A stretch of DNA of 64,000 nt from Lingula anatina (Eukaryota > Brachiopoda > Lingulata > Lingulida > Lingulidae): positions 116,938 to 180,937 of the forward strand of contig NW_019774225.1 in assembly GCF_001039355.2 (NCBI RefSeq), written 5' to 3'. The notes under the pieces are model-generated. The model did no database searches. It saw only the letters and a list, made by a program, of their open reading frames with translations, and was not told the origin of the DNA. The position numbers were made by a program, and so were the translations under genes. Positions 50,463 to 62,585 of the stretch are shown here, in pieces. Each line of letters begins with the position of its first letter. Within the stretch, counting starts at the first letter, position 1.

Positions 50463-52119
50463 AATTAAGTGAGCTAGTTAGAAAGGTACTCGACCGAGGT
50501 TGCGCCCCTGGCGAGGTAGGGAGGCCGAAGAGTATAAGCGGAGACCGGTGAGCGTGTAGCAAACGTGACAAAGTATTATTTTAATTGGATAGAAATAAGA
50601 TTTGCATGTAGATTCCATCGTGCTTATGACGTCATTAAACCGTTGTGGAAAATTTAAAAGATGCTGTCAAATTTCACTGTTACTGACATTTGTTTTTAAA
50701 CATGCACGTTAAGTCTTTTCCAGAATGATACAATGGGAGTTCAGCAGTCGCGTTTTTTTCCTCCGGTCATGGCTGATAGGAATCTGCATTCGTAAGACAC
50801 GTAAGACAAAGGGAAGTATTGATTTATTATAGGAAATAATGTGAACTAGTTGTAGACTTGTCAACTGTGCTACCTATACATAAAACCGTATGCTAAATTC
50901 ATTCGGTGAATATATATATATATATACCTTGTATGTGACTACTCATGTAGATATTTCTTGATACCTGATACTTTAAACGAATATAAACACTATTCATCTT
51001 TTGATACGTGTAGGTCATATGTTCGTTGAGTAAATTCACTTTTTGTTTACATCATTTACTTCTATTGATTTTAAAGATCTTACAGGTGGAAAGTTTGAAG
51101 AGATGCCAGCTACTGATATAGGCCTACCTCACCTGTTGAAGATTCGTGACAAACTATTTTGATGTTGACTTGAACAAGACTACTTCACTAATTAATATTG
51201 ATAAAATAGTTTACTCTTCTAGGCTAGCAGAGGAGTTAATGAATATTTCATAGTTTGTTTACTCTTCAATTTAAATATCCGTCATAACGAGATTTTTAAA
51301 AAATTCTTTAACACGATACCACACTTACATAACATCCATTTTAATCTCAGGCAATACCTATTATTACAGTTTGATAATGGTTTTGGTTTAGGGTGCCTGA
51401 ACTTACTATCTAAATTATTTCAGATGATGAATCACAATTCTGTTCATAAGAATACCCGTTCTACTTCGCCCGCTTTCCGCTCCTTATTCACTCATAGCTG
51501 TCAATTACTAACATAAGCCGTGAAACTGATTGCATTCAGCAACATTCCAGTGGAGTTGGGTCGATCTACGTAGAATGAGCTTTAAGATTATTAAAATGTG
51601 ACAGCAAGATTGAAATTTTTATCTCTTCAAAAGTGTCTGACATAAAGAAATACTTGTACTACAGTACATTGCTCAATAACGGTAGAGGAGAAGGGATTCA
51701 ACGCACAAGTGGCGATTTTACAAGTTAAACCATGACATCCCTACATGTCTTGCTTTCATACCTCGAACTTATAGTTATTTGCAAGAACTTTCAGTTGTTT
51801 ATCAATGCGTTTAAAATGGCATGGTCAGCGTATTTTTCTCGACCACTTGTATAGTGCTGTTTGCTAGTTATATCCAGGTCGGTTTATTATTTTTTCTCTA
51901 ATCTATCGAGAAACTCCATGTTGCCCCAGTACGACTATATTTTATAAAGGCCGTGTTTACACCACTATTTGTAAGTTTTCAAATTCAATCCACCTTAGTC
52001 AAGATGACCATAAAGTAGCCAACTACAAACATATATTAACAAATTAAAAGAATGTCGAATGTCACACATGTACACTGTACATTCTTAATCCACAAAATAT
52101 ATAATTAACAGATAAATTT

Positions 52120-52292
52120 TACCTGATAAAAGCAAGAATATTCCAGTTGCAAGGTGTTCTCTGTCAGACAGCTTGTCTTCGTGTGCTCCAAACAATGCAC
52201 TGCCATTATTCTTTGCACCGTGACAAACTGTACACAACGTTGTGTTGTCAGTGAAATAGGTGCCACCCATCGTCTTTTTACTGACTCGACTA
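52120..52292 (-). CDS. Orphan candidate exon, function unknown
   Basis: On the minus strand, an acceptor CCATTAG precedes about 58 codons open throughout, ending at a GTAAAA donor. The frame includes TLCTVCHGAKNNGSALFG and REHLATGIFLLLSG, with well-mixed composition unlike the AT-rich surroundings, and a CxxCH motif. No neighbouring exon could be joined to it within the window, so it may be an exon of a gene with very long introns or a fossil. I do not recognise the family. Confidence 0.3.
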
Positions 52293-53059
52293 CCTAATGG
52301 ATACAGAAAAATAGTTTAAATATTCGCTTACTTTTTTTGAAACATCGGTGTTATTTTTTGCTGTACGTAAAAATCTTATAAAAGCACCGGTTAGGTATAC
52401 AGTTTACTGGTTTGGCTATCTCCCAAAGTTGGATATTATGACGGTTTTTTTCCTTAACGACTGTGAATATATACGCATACCCAAATAACAAAAAAGAATC
52501 ACGTCTGCAAGGCATAGTCTTTAAATTGTATTCGAACCAGCGACTGAATAAATATAGAAAATAATATGCCTTGGCAATCAGCGATTTTCTGAAGAGATAT
52601 TTTGCTTCTGTCGATTTACATTTACTTTTAAGACCCCGAATCCAACTCATCAGTTCTCATTCCCATTAAAACTATCTCCGCAGGGACTATAGCTGAAAGC
52701 AGTGAGTTTAACAGAATAACACGCCTCCTCTTGTTTCCTACGTATTCGTTTTCCGTTTTCTACTTGACGCCAGAAGGACTGTTAAACAGTTAAACTGATT
52801 GCATTCAGCAAGAGTCTTCTCGTAGTTGTATCAATCTACGTATACAGATAGTTCCAATGGAAATGAGCTCTAAGGTATACCTTGCAACGTACTATGCCCT
52901 CCGCATTCTTGCACAAAGATACTCTTTTCTTCCAACTTCAGGTGTCTTAATACGCGTTTCTCTTCGGTACTGATCACGTGGTCACTTTTCTTCCTTCATG
53001 CATCTTTTGCATAATCGAAAAATCTTTCAACTCTTCTTTCATATATTCAACAGTTGGGT

Positions 53060-53445
53060 TAAAGGGATGTTTTTGAGAGATGAACACAAAGGTAACTCTG
53101 AAAAACATTTGCAATTTCCTTCACATTGGTTTTCCTACTGGATTGGAGTTGAACGGTACATATATGAAATTTAAAAAAAAATAATGGCTCACCACTAATA
53201 ATTGTTATTCTTGGCAGTTTGGTTTACCATACAGAGTATGAGTATATATATATATAGTTACACTCTTCAGCACGTGCTGTTTGCACATGGCGCGACAGAA
53301 AGGTCCGCGTGGTGAAAACTTACACATCTCGCCCTTTGCTTTACATAAATGTTTGGTTGTTAAGTGTGTTAACAAACTTAATTTTTTTCAAAGAACCTCT
53401 CGAAGAAATAAGGCACAAATAAGACATTACAGGTAAAAATATGTA
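53060..53445. repeat. Dispersed repeat, copy 1 (direct partner at 60404-60790)
   Basis: Shares long diverged blocks with 60404-60790 in the same orientation, for example TGTTTTTGAGAGATGAA, GATTGGAGTTGA, CAGAAAGGTCCGCGTG and CTCGCCCTTTGCTTTACATA. No coding content. Confidence 0.85.
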
Positions 53446-54847
53446 ACCTCTCAACAAAATAACACGATCCAAGGTTGGGCCCCTGGGGACGTATACGTGT
53501 CAGTCTAACAGTTCTGATCTGATATAAGATAACTGTTTGCAGCCGTGCACAATGTACTGTCTGTGGCTCGCGTGGTGTGAGGCGTCTTACCTCTGTATGA
53601 GTTTAACCTGAAAACCCCGGTTGCACGAGGGACGTACACCCCAGTGGGGTGTTGGGGGTGGACTGAATGCAGAAACCTCTTTTCGGTCAACAAGTGACCT
53701 CCATCAGCTGGAGAGTCCTGGAGAGTAGGTGTATGGGATAGGGGGATAGGGGGTTCAGTGCTGTGTTCAACCCAATGGTTTTCATAGAAAAAAAGCAAGT
53801 CCTAGGCTCCGTAACTCGAAAGCATCGCGAATTGCGAAAGCGATATCACCTTTCATATCGAGGCTATTATATGGGGCGAGTAAATGTCGAGTTGTGGAAC
53901 AGAGGCGCTTGCGATGCTTTTTGGCGTTGGACTTTTTGGTGTTGGACTTTCTCATCAAAGGTATCTCTCCTTAATGAGTCTGCGTCTGCTTGTGCAGAGT
54001 GCAAATGCATTTATGTGCAAGGACGTCTCGTCTTGACAGAGGTGTCTCGCCTTTGCATATGAGTATCTGCTCAGCAGATCACAACGAAAAACGTTCAGTG
54101 TCTCGCTCGTGACGATTTCAGTAGTTACACGAAAGTATCTCTCTTTTGTGGCTGCGGTTCAAACAGATAGCGGCACAGTGGATGAGGAGTGAGGGTTGTG
54201 TAGTTACCTGTGTGTGTGATGTGAGCTACCGGTAGGAGTTCAAACCGCAACGTTTTGATTGCTTAAAATTCGAGTGAGAACTGACTTTGCAGGCTTTTTA
54301 ATAGGCGTCCGTTGATTGCTTGAGAGACAAGGCGTTTTCTGATTGGCTGAAGTTCGTATGAGCATTTGGGTTAGGGGTGTGAGCTAGGTTAGTTTGTAGG
54401 CAGCTCTTTCGTAAGTGCCGTTTTTGTTCGTGGTAAGATGGTGATTATGATTTGAGGTCGACCGCTTTGCGGTAGCGTTGCCTTGTTTTTGGCCTGATGG
54501 CTTAGTTATTTTCATCTTTTAAGAGCTCGCAGGTTTTAATAAGGTTTAAGATCCAGTGGATGTTTGGGCGTTTTCGTTCTTTTATTCTGACGCGCGTGGT
54601 GTTCAGAACCGGGTGAGCATTCTCTGATCTTTTTCTTGCCCTTGGGTGGTAGGGTGATTTTTGGCAGATAGGTTTGTTTAATTTTTCTCAGAGGTTTCGC
54701 CCTTGAGAGGGTGTTATTTAATTGTTGCTTTATTGATTTGAACATTACGGTATCACTTTTTGTGAACACGCATGTAGCCCTGAAAACTCAGGCTGTTTGG
54801 TGAAAATAAATATTGTAGGTATGGCATCTTGTTTGAGTCTAGGCCTC

Positions 54848-55081
54848 TTATACGCATTTTCCATACCCATGCAGGCGTAACAAAAGTTCAGTGTACCACT
54901 CGTACGCGTCTCTTTTCAAGTGATCAGAGGGAAGTCTCGAGTAATTGGTTGGTATGAAGTTTTTCCTTTCTAATTTAATTGTCCGCGTTTTCCTCAAACC
55001 TGGGTCCTTTGGAAATGCAAACATATGAATGCCAGAACATTTGCTGCTTTTTAGTGCATCCAACTGCAACACACTAGGCAT
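54848..55081 (-). pseudogene. THAP-domain fossil
   Basis: The minus-strand frame contains HMFAFPKDPGLRKTRTIKLE then NFIPTNYSRLPSDHLKRDAY. This follows the THAP zinc-finger pattern (FP.dp..R..W......P..YSRLCSdHF). The Cys of CSDH is Pro, the first Cys pair is missing and the conserved Trp is lost, so it cannot fold as a zinc-binding C2CH finger. THAP domains occur in host DNA-binding proteins and in P-element-type transposases; which source applies here cannot be told. Confidence 0.6.
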
Positions 55082-55781
55082 ACTGAAAATTGACCAACTC
55101 CGTTCGACATGACCTTCCCTAACTTCACTGTATTCAGTCTGTAGCTCAGCTGATTCTCAAAGACCCTTGGCTTGTGTGTCGTCACAATACCATGTGACCC
55201 AGATCTGTCGCTTCACTTTTGCATATTGAGGTGAGGCTTTCTAAAACGCTTTTATTCCTTCCAATATATTTCTTATACAGATTATAGGATGGGAATCGAT
55301 TCAAATATATGTCTAGTGTACAGACTGAGTACTAGATCTACAAAATTCGAGAAATGGAGTTTACCGTGTCGCAAATCCCTTAACTGTCCCCTTAATATGG
55401 GCTTTGCCTCTTCTGATAAACTTCTAGGGCTCGTGGTAATCTCTCAGCCAGCATCTTAGAGGAGCTCAATATGCCTGGCGAGCGTCCTTTTCATTTTGGC
55501 TACCAATTTTCACAATGCCTCGTCCTTCATCTGAATGAAAAGGGGCATAAATGAATAAGCAACACACATAATTTCTTTACCTATGTGTGAGTATTTTTCA
55601 ACATTTCTCTTAACAAGCGTTTAAATGTAATCAAGATCTCTTCGTTTTAAATTAGCACTTAATTCTGCTCTAAGTAAAAAAATCCGGAGACATACTTTTT
55701 TATGTCTAGCGCTTCAGTGGCTGTAACATTAATTTACACAGGCACCGTGGTACCATTCACCACGGAAGTCGCACTCCACCT

Positions 55782-56060
55782 TTAACCTCCCCTGCCAGGG
55801 TTGGCGGCAGTTACACCATCACTTCCCTGATGGTCCCTCGCCTGAGAATGTCTCTCTTTAGAATCCTCAATCTCAGGGTCTTTACCCAGGCGACGAGTCT
55901 CTAATACATTCACCTGGATGATATCTGGTTCCCAGGGAAAACCTTTAATCACAGCATGTAAAACTATGCACCCTGGCATATCTTCTATGCCCGCCCTTGG
56001 GATACTTTCTGCTCTCTCCCAGAACACTGACTGTTCAGTATACTCCCTCTTTGAGTCCAC
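55782..56060 (-). mobile_element. Possible downstream pol remnant of the Ty3/gypsy relic
   Basis: A 92-codon open stretch in the direction of the retroelement, lying where the segment between RNase H and integrase would be. It has a QVNVLETRRLGKDPEIED stretch that loosely resembles the Q..DPei pattern found there. No zinc-finger or DDE motif is visible. Low certainty. Confidence 0.3.
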
Positions 56061-56149
56061 TGTTACAGCATTGACTGTCTTGTCATCGTTTCCATTCTAG
56101 TCAGATAAAAAAAAATCACCTTGGATGTATCTAGTGGATCTGTGCCATC

Positions 56150-57075
56150 AACTCTCCAAGTCGCTTATGGCACTACATCATCCATTTTTTCTTCAAACCT
56201 GGCCCAGTTCCTCTTACCCACTTACAATACTCGCACCTATCACATGGTAGGTCATCCAGAAGCCCTTTGGTGCTGAAGGTTATGCACAGTCTTACTTGCG
56301 TGGCCAACTCTGGACAGAGTGTCCGATTTCCCATATTTGCGCCCAGCACGATGATATAGCACCATACTATAATTTTATTGCAATTGCCCCTGCGGCTCCC
56401 GAAATTTCATCAACCATCTTAGGCTAGAATGGCCAGTCCTGACTCTGAACGTTTTCCCAACAAGTAATGTCTGAGCTGCCTTGTGAATCTTACGTCTGCC
56501 AGAAATTCCTTGCCGGTTGTGCAATAGTGCCTCTGCTCTTTAGTGAGACCATAACTACCATTAGCAAACACCCTCTCCTGTCCGTTCTGAACATGGATCA
56601 GTTCGGCTCATACGGCGTATTCGCTAGCGTCCGTATCCAGTGTGGCTCATCAGTTCCCGTTTGAACTGCAAGAACTGGGGGTGAAGTAAGCGCTTCTTTT
56701 AAGCAATTAAAGGACGCTTCCAGCTTCTCTCCCCATTTAAAAGTTCTTCTTTCCAGTCACTTCACACAGTGGGGGTTAGCAAGCCCTGTGATAGTTCGCT
56801 AGGCCCATGAATCTTCCCACGTTCTTAGAAGATTCTGGAATTGGCCAATCTTCCACAGCCTTCACATCGTGATCCTACACGGCGAGGGTGTCTCCCGTCA
56901 CTGTGCAGCCTAGAAACTCGATTTTTCTCGAAAGAACGCAAATTTTTCGGGTTTAAGTTTCGGTCCATAGGCACGGAATCTTGCGAGGGCTTCCCTTTAA
57001 TCTTTTATGTGATCTTCAAAGGACTTTCCTAGAACCAATATATCAATTAGGAAAGCTAAAACGGTCTCCCAGTAG
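56150..57075 (-). mobile_element. Decayed Ty3/gypsy-class retrotransposon (reverse transcriptase C-terminal part and RNase H)
   Basis: Read on the minus strand, several short frames interrupted by stops and frameshifts show retroelement pol landmarks: a KLKPEK..FF...FLG segment near 56900-56970, a GLANYHR segment near 56780-56800, a TDAS motif near 56616-56640, an LRHYLLG segment near 56470, and a GRKYGKSD..SR segment near 56310-56340. The order RT, then RNase H with Thr-Asp-Ala-Ser, fits Ty3/gypsy elements. It is inactive: no intact pol frame exists, and gag, protease and most of RT are not recognisable. Confidence 0.75.
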
Positions 57076-58144
57076 GCGTAGGTCACCTTAGACTATCTGT
57101 AGTTGGTACAGTATTGAGGAAAGTCCTTTCACTTTATTTTTCTCTCATTCTGGCATTTTCACAGTGTGAAGTTGAACTTTGATGGACCTGAAGCCTTATG
57201 CTAGTAACGCATTTTACGTACATCCGTATTACCTGTTGTGCATAATTAAAATTTGGTTTTGACTTTGCTGTAAAGCATTAAGTATTATTGCATCAAAATT
57301 GACAGTAGCCTATTTTGTGCATCATTATTTCCTGCTTTTTGTCTGCACATTTGACAGTTTCCTGCCTTGTTTTCATTATAATAAAAAAAATCATAATGAA
57401 AGGAAAATTTTAAAAATTCAAGACCAAATTCACAAAGCTTCAATCTATGTTTATGAGACCTTTTTATGCTGAGGAAAAACTGATCAATTTTTTTTTTTAT
57501 TTTCTCATCTGGTTATAATCATTCCATGTGGTCACACTGATTTTCTCAATAAGTCACTGTCAATTCCATATATGATCATGTTGATTTTCTTATATCGTCA
57601 TAATCGTTCCCCATATGGTTTCATTCATTTTCTCATTAGTCGCTGTTAGTCACTTGTAGTCATGCTCATTTTCTCATTTGAAAGTCAGCTGAGTAATAAT
57701 TTTATAAGAAAATATTTTACGTTAATTTAGAAAGACATCCCAAAGCATAATGTCAAAATATTTAATGAAAGGTTAAAGACTATATACGGGACACAGGCGA
57801 GTCGAATCTAGACAAGGCGAGCAGAGACTATAAAGTGAACCAAAAATATTAACAGGCAGTCATAAGATGAGTTTCATTAATATGACTTATGATGCATGAT
57901 GTTTCGGCTAATTGTTAAATTTTCTCTCTTATTATAACAGGATATTATAAAAAGTTACTAAAACAATTCTGAGAGTTAACCTCAGCGAGAATTCCGATTA
58001 GCTTACACATTAAAGGAATGGGAATTATATATAATTATATGCATTCAATATGATAAATGTAATTTTAACGCTTTATTTTTTGTAAAGTTTTGTTGATTAA
58101 TGTAATGCAAGCACTTAAGAGAAAAGTGGCCAAGAATCCGATTT

Positions 58145-58721
58145 TTGGTGCAGTTGCTGAACCTTTCCAATGGTAGATCGAAACAGTTCACCATGAACGT
58201 TGCTGTGGTCCAGCAAGCTACAAAGAAAGTGACGTCCTCGATGGAAACTCGCTATTGGGAGGCAAAGTCTAGGAGCCACAGGCCAAGCGATGTAATCCGA
58301 AGGGCACCGCCTGTGGTTGAATCTGCTAGAACATGCTGCCCACTGTCCAAAGCAATGCTTTCGGGTGCTGCAGGGTTCAAGCTACAAGAATCCAGTCCTC
58401 CCTTGAGCCAAAAGAACCTGACACGAACCTGAAGAGATGCTGACTGGAAGCCGGCACCCATGATTGTAGACTGTGGAACAAACACAGGTGGTGCCGTTGG
58501 AGGCCGGCAACGAACAAAATGTACGGTCCTGTTATGTGCCCGGCATGGAAGGTCGGATGAGCATTTCCAGACCAGGGGTGTGGTTTTTTTTTGTTACCGT
58601 CTGGGAGTCAGAAACTTTGGTTCCAGACAAAAGTCTGAAGAGTCCTAGGCAATTCGCCAAACGAATGGCAGACCCCCCCCCCCAGCATGTGGTGATGTCC
58701 TCAACCAGGAGGACTGTGTGA
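58145..58721. other. Coding-like relic, unrecognised
   Basis: Less AT-rich island with overlapping open stretches of 60-95 codons in several frames on both strands (for example QLLNLSNGRSKQF on plus). No frame runs through, no family is recognised and no splice structure is convincing. It may be a broken retroelement or gene fragment. Confidence 0.25.
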
Positions 58722-59505
58722 CAGTCAGCATGACATTAAATTCTAGATAGACAGTGTCAGCAGACGTTCCCATGCAACATCCCACGTAGATGATCAACTT
58801 CCAGACCAGACGCAATCAAGAGTTCAGAGGTTACTAAATACGTTGTCGTTGAATCTTAAGACTGTCTTAACAGCTGTGGTCTGCTATTTAATTTTGAAAA
58901 ATGCCAATTGTAATTATAGTGTGCTTTGTAAAACAACTGAGCTTGGTGAAACGCTACCTGAACTTCGATGAACGAAAAGTGACTTTAATCGTCGCAACGA
59001 AAAAGCTCAGAGAAAAAAATTACCAGAACCTTGTGACCAGAATATTGGCCCAAGACTTTTAAGGAGATATTCGAAGTAACGCTATCGACATTAGAGACTG
59101 AGTATTACATAGTGCTTGCATTACTTTAATTCGTTATCAAATTATCTTTCCATATACATTTTTGTTTTTTGTCTTTTTGTTTTTTATAAATATATGAATG
59201 GAAAGCCACTCTTGTCAGTAGTTTGAAATATTTACCCACGGGAGGACAACATCCCGTTCAATATGAAACATAATCACATACAGAAAATATGAACAAATCC
59301 AGAATAATTTTACCTACCTTTGATTTGTCTAACCTATTCAAGCCGGGATCATTCACTATGTGGTCATGCGCCTTTTTAACATTAACATATGTTTCCTCAT
59401 ACAATTTACAACTTATTTTTTTATCAAAATGTGTTTATCTAGGTACTCTCTGCTATCATATAAACCAAGCCCTATTTCTAGTACATCAGTATCTGGTGAT
59501 AAGAT

Positions 59506-59687
59506 CAGGGGTGGATTTAGGCTGCCTTCCGGGTTTTCTGGAAGACGGTCAGATTTTCAAGTTTACATTGACAGGTATCTAATTTTTTTTGTTGGAAGAT
59601 GGTCAAAAATGGAGGATGGATCAATAAAGATAAAGATGGGTCAATAAAGATTAAGACTGCTAGAAAATATCTGTGGATCCGCCCCTG
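59506..59687. mobile_element. Short TIR element (CAGGGGTGGATTTA ends)
   Basis: Ends CAGGGGTGGATTTA and TGGATCCGCCCCTG are inverted repeats; AAGAT flanks both sides (59501-59505, 59688-59692). The interior includes a tandem AGATGGTCAAA/GGATGGATCAATAAAGAT-type duplication. 182 bp, non-coding; hAT-like by its CAGGGG terminus, but the duplication is shorter than 8 bp. Confidence 0.6.
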
Positions 59688-59857
59688 AAGATTATCAGAT
59701 TGTTTTGTGAACTATTCAGATTGTGAAGCCAAATTAAACTGTCCCCTTCTTCATGGTTTGAACTTAGTAAAGCATCCTCCCTCACAGAACCATTGGCAGC
59801 TACCCAGTATATATCATTAAAACTACCCGCTTCTGTACAAACAATCTAGTACTCTTA

Positions 59858-60072
59858 GACTGCATTCCCATAGATTTTTAGATCGATCTATCCCCCTGGG
59901 ACGTCTCACTAGATTGGTGTCAGCTTAACCGGCTTAAATGTCTGTCCCGCCTACTTAAAGCTGTAAGGGGGTAATTAACTATAGTGCGCGCTCGGCTGAC
60001 AGCAATTTAGCGTGAGCCCCCAGGGAGTTAGGTCGATCCATATGGATCTATCTAAATCTGTAGGAATGCAGT
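59858..60072 (+). mobile_element. MITE family 2, copy 2
   Basis: Inverted ends GACTGCATTCCCATAGATTT and GACTGCATTCCTACAGATTT (read on opposite strands) bound a 215-bp element. The interior matches copy 1 in the polycystin-like gene: CCGGCTTAA, CTGTCCCGCCTACT, AAGCTGTAAGGGGGTAATTA. No ORF. Confidence 0.75.
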
Positions 60073-60403
60073 CATATTTATGTGTAAGAGATTTATGTGT
60101 AATTGTTCACAGTGAAGCTTCAATAAGGTGTCACTAAAATAGGCAATTAGTTAGATTTACTCTTGTTAGATCTACTGCTTATAAAATCATGCCAGACTGC
60201 TGGTAAAGAAGTTTCATCTAGTGTGATTTCTTCTACATTTAATCGCAAGCAACCCTGATCTATCCTCTCACGTTCAACTTGTTTAGGAAAATATTTGTTT
60301 TTGATGACTGATTTATAAAAAAATAACGTGAATTTCTATAATATCTTTGTTGTTAAACTTAAACTTCTTTAAAGTCTTGTTTTGTCAATCAAATATTTTG
60401 TTA

Positions 60404-60790
60404 GGTTAAAAGAATGTTTTTGAGAGATGAATACAAACGTAACTCTGGAAAACACTTGCAATTTCCTGCTCTTTGGTTTTCCTGATGGATTGGAGTTGAC
60501 AGTACACATATAAATTGAAAAAGAAAATGGTTCACCACAAATAATTTTGTTCTTGTCAATTTGGTTCATCTTACCGAGTAAGAGTATAGTTGCACCCTCC
60601 GGCACGCGCTGTTTGTACACGGCTCAACAGAAAGGTCCGCGTGATGATCATATTATTATGAAAACTTACACAACTCGCCCTTTGCTTTACATAAACGATT
60701 GGTTCTTAAGTGCGTTACCAGACGTATTTTTTACAGAACCGCTCGGAGAAATTTCGCACAAAGATGTCACGATTAAAAGTAAAAATATAG
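60404..60790. repeat. Dispersed repeat, copy 2
   Basis: Partner of 53060-53445, with a short ATGATCATATTATT insertion and no (TA)n expansion. The pair flanks the Ty3/gypsy relic at both sides and could be its old LTRs, though no TG..CA ends, target duplication or primer-binding site could be confirmed. Confidence 0.85.
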
Positions 60791-60900
60791 ATATTTATAC
60801 AGGAGACGGACCATAACAGACGGCAGCCAGTTACTGGTACTAATAACCTGCTCTAAAATAATAAATAAATAGAGGGGTTCAAACACAAACAGACGCTATT

Positions 60901-60906
60901 TTTATT
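60901..60906 (-). terminator. Polyadenylation signal (AATAAA on the minus strand) for AAAS
   Basis: TTTATT on the plus strand gives AATAAA on the minus strand, about 370 nt past the AAAS stop. Plausible 3' end; other A/T-rich hexamers are near. Confidence 0.35.
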
Positions 60907-61272
60907 AAGTAAATACTTACATGCACATGGCTTACCATTCTTTCTAGAGTAATCTGTACTTTAAAGGGGATTATAATCATACCATTTTAAAATGATATAA
61001 AGAACTGTGACTTTTCAATGCGCTTTGAAGAAGACTTGAAATCTCCAGATTGAATGTGAACTTACACAAAAAGAATACTTGATTAACGAACGGCAGATAT
61101 TTTATGTCAAAGTGAGCTGGGAGAAAGCAGGTCGTGAAATGGACAGAATATGATCGTTCCACCAATCATTACAAAGACGATATACAAGTTAAAGCCAAGG
61201 GTCGTGCAATTACACCACCACCATAATTGCTCAAGTATCTGCGCTGTTCCTTCACTTCATGCTATTTCATCT

Positions 61273-62543
61273 TTACCAGCCTGGATGGGTGTGCAAAAAG
61301 CCATTTTCCATCTGTCCATTAGATGTCCTGACTGCCATCGGTCTGTCAGTAATTACCGCTGATGATGGCAGGAAGAAAAGAGGGATGAATGAAACTTGTC
61401 CTGTGGACCAAACCTGTAATATAAACAAATAATTACAATGATAATTATAATTAACTGACAAGACCTACAAAAATCTCTTCAATAGATCAAATCGGTGGAG
61501 TACTTAGAATTTCTTGAAAGAACTGGATGTATCTTCAACCTGCCAGGCAGCAGGATATTTTTGTGAGAACCCGTCATAACGTGAAACTGGACCATGCAAT
61601 TTTCTCCAAGTACAACACTGCATAGTTCAAATTTCTACCATGTTTATTAACTGAGTTAACTGGAACCACCTGTAATTTCTATACTTCTTTCTTCTCAACA
61701 CAAATAAATTTTCTTTTTATTGAAATCTTACATGTCCTCAGATTGAGATTACAAGCAGCAGACGACAACTACAACTGTAATGACAGTCCACCATCAACAC
61801 ACTACTCACCACGGACAGCAGTGCCCCCTGTTGTTCAAAACTGGGTTGAAAGGCAATCATCTGAGCCTCTGCACCCTCTTCCCCTCTCACTATACCACTG
61901 GAAAGAAAATATCACAGGTATATATATTTGAGTCCCATTCAACGAGGAACTGACCTGCTTGTAATTTCATACAATGGCATTCTAAATTCCAATTCTACAA
62001 GCACATTTTCCAGCATACTATATTTAGAACATGTATTATGTATTTAAATTAGGAAAAAAACATATATATAAAAACTTACCATGGCATTATTTCAAAGACA
62101 GGTGACACACGAGTTCTGAAGAGAGCAATGAGATCTGAGTTTTCACCTAGAACAAACATAATACAATATTTATTAATGAATGACATTGAAGTACCTGCTC
62201 TACACAAATACATTTCTTGTACCTTTCATAAAACAGCAGGCAGTCTTAAAGACATCTGCCATGTGTACTACACATCAGTATCTTGTGTCATGGTTAACAA
62301 TAGAATCAACAGTTAATTTTATACATTACCTAAATACTTAACTAGTCTAAATAAAAGAAATATTTCAATACAAAAAAAATTCACCCAAGAGTTAGCCATT
62401 GGCAAGTAACAACTACTTTACATGTAAAATCATTTTCAACAACCACAGAAAAAAAAGAAAAGAAAGCATACTTGCATTTGGACAAACATTAAATACATAC
62501 ACACAAATAAGCAATTCTTGGTATGCATACCCAATTACACACA

Positions 62544-62585
<42 letters not shown>

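Larger units (their letters stand above)
45971..52119. other. Intergenic region after the polycystin-like gene
   Basis: No gene supported. Contains the 49.2-kb palindrome, microsatellites, the truncated MITE end, and a 40-bp inverted match between about 48074-48120 and 51477-51515 (GAATAAGGAGCGG and its complement). Confidence 0.5.

Noticed and set aside
49963-50472. A 169-codon plus-strand frame
   Set aside because: Mostly poly-Leu and Tyr/Ile from microsatellites plus a MITE end; the short KERHPGVDLCAVEKLA part has no recognised relatives.
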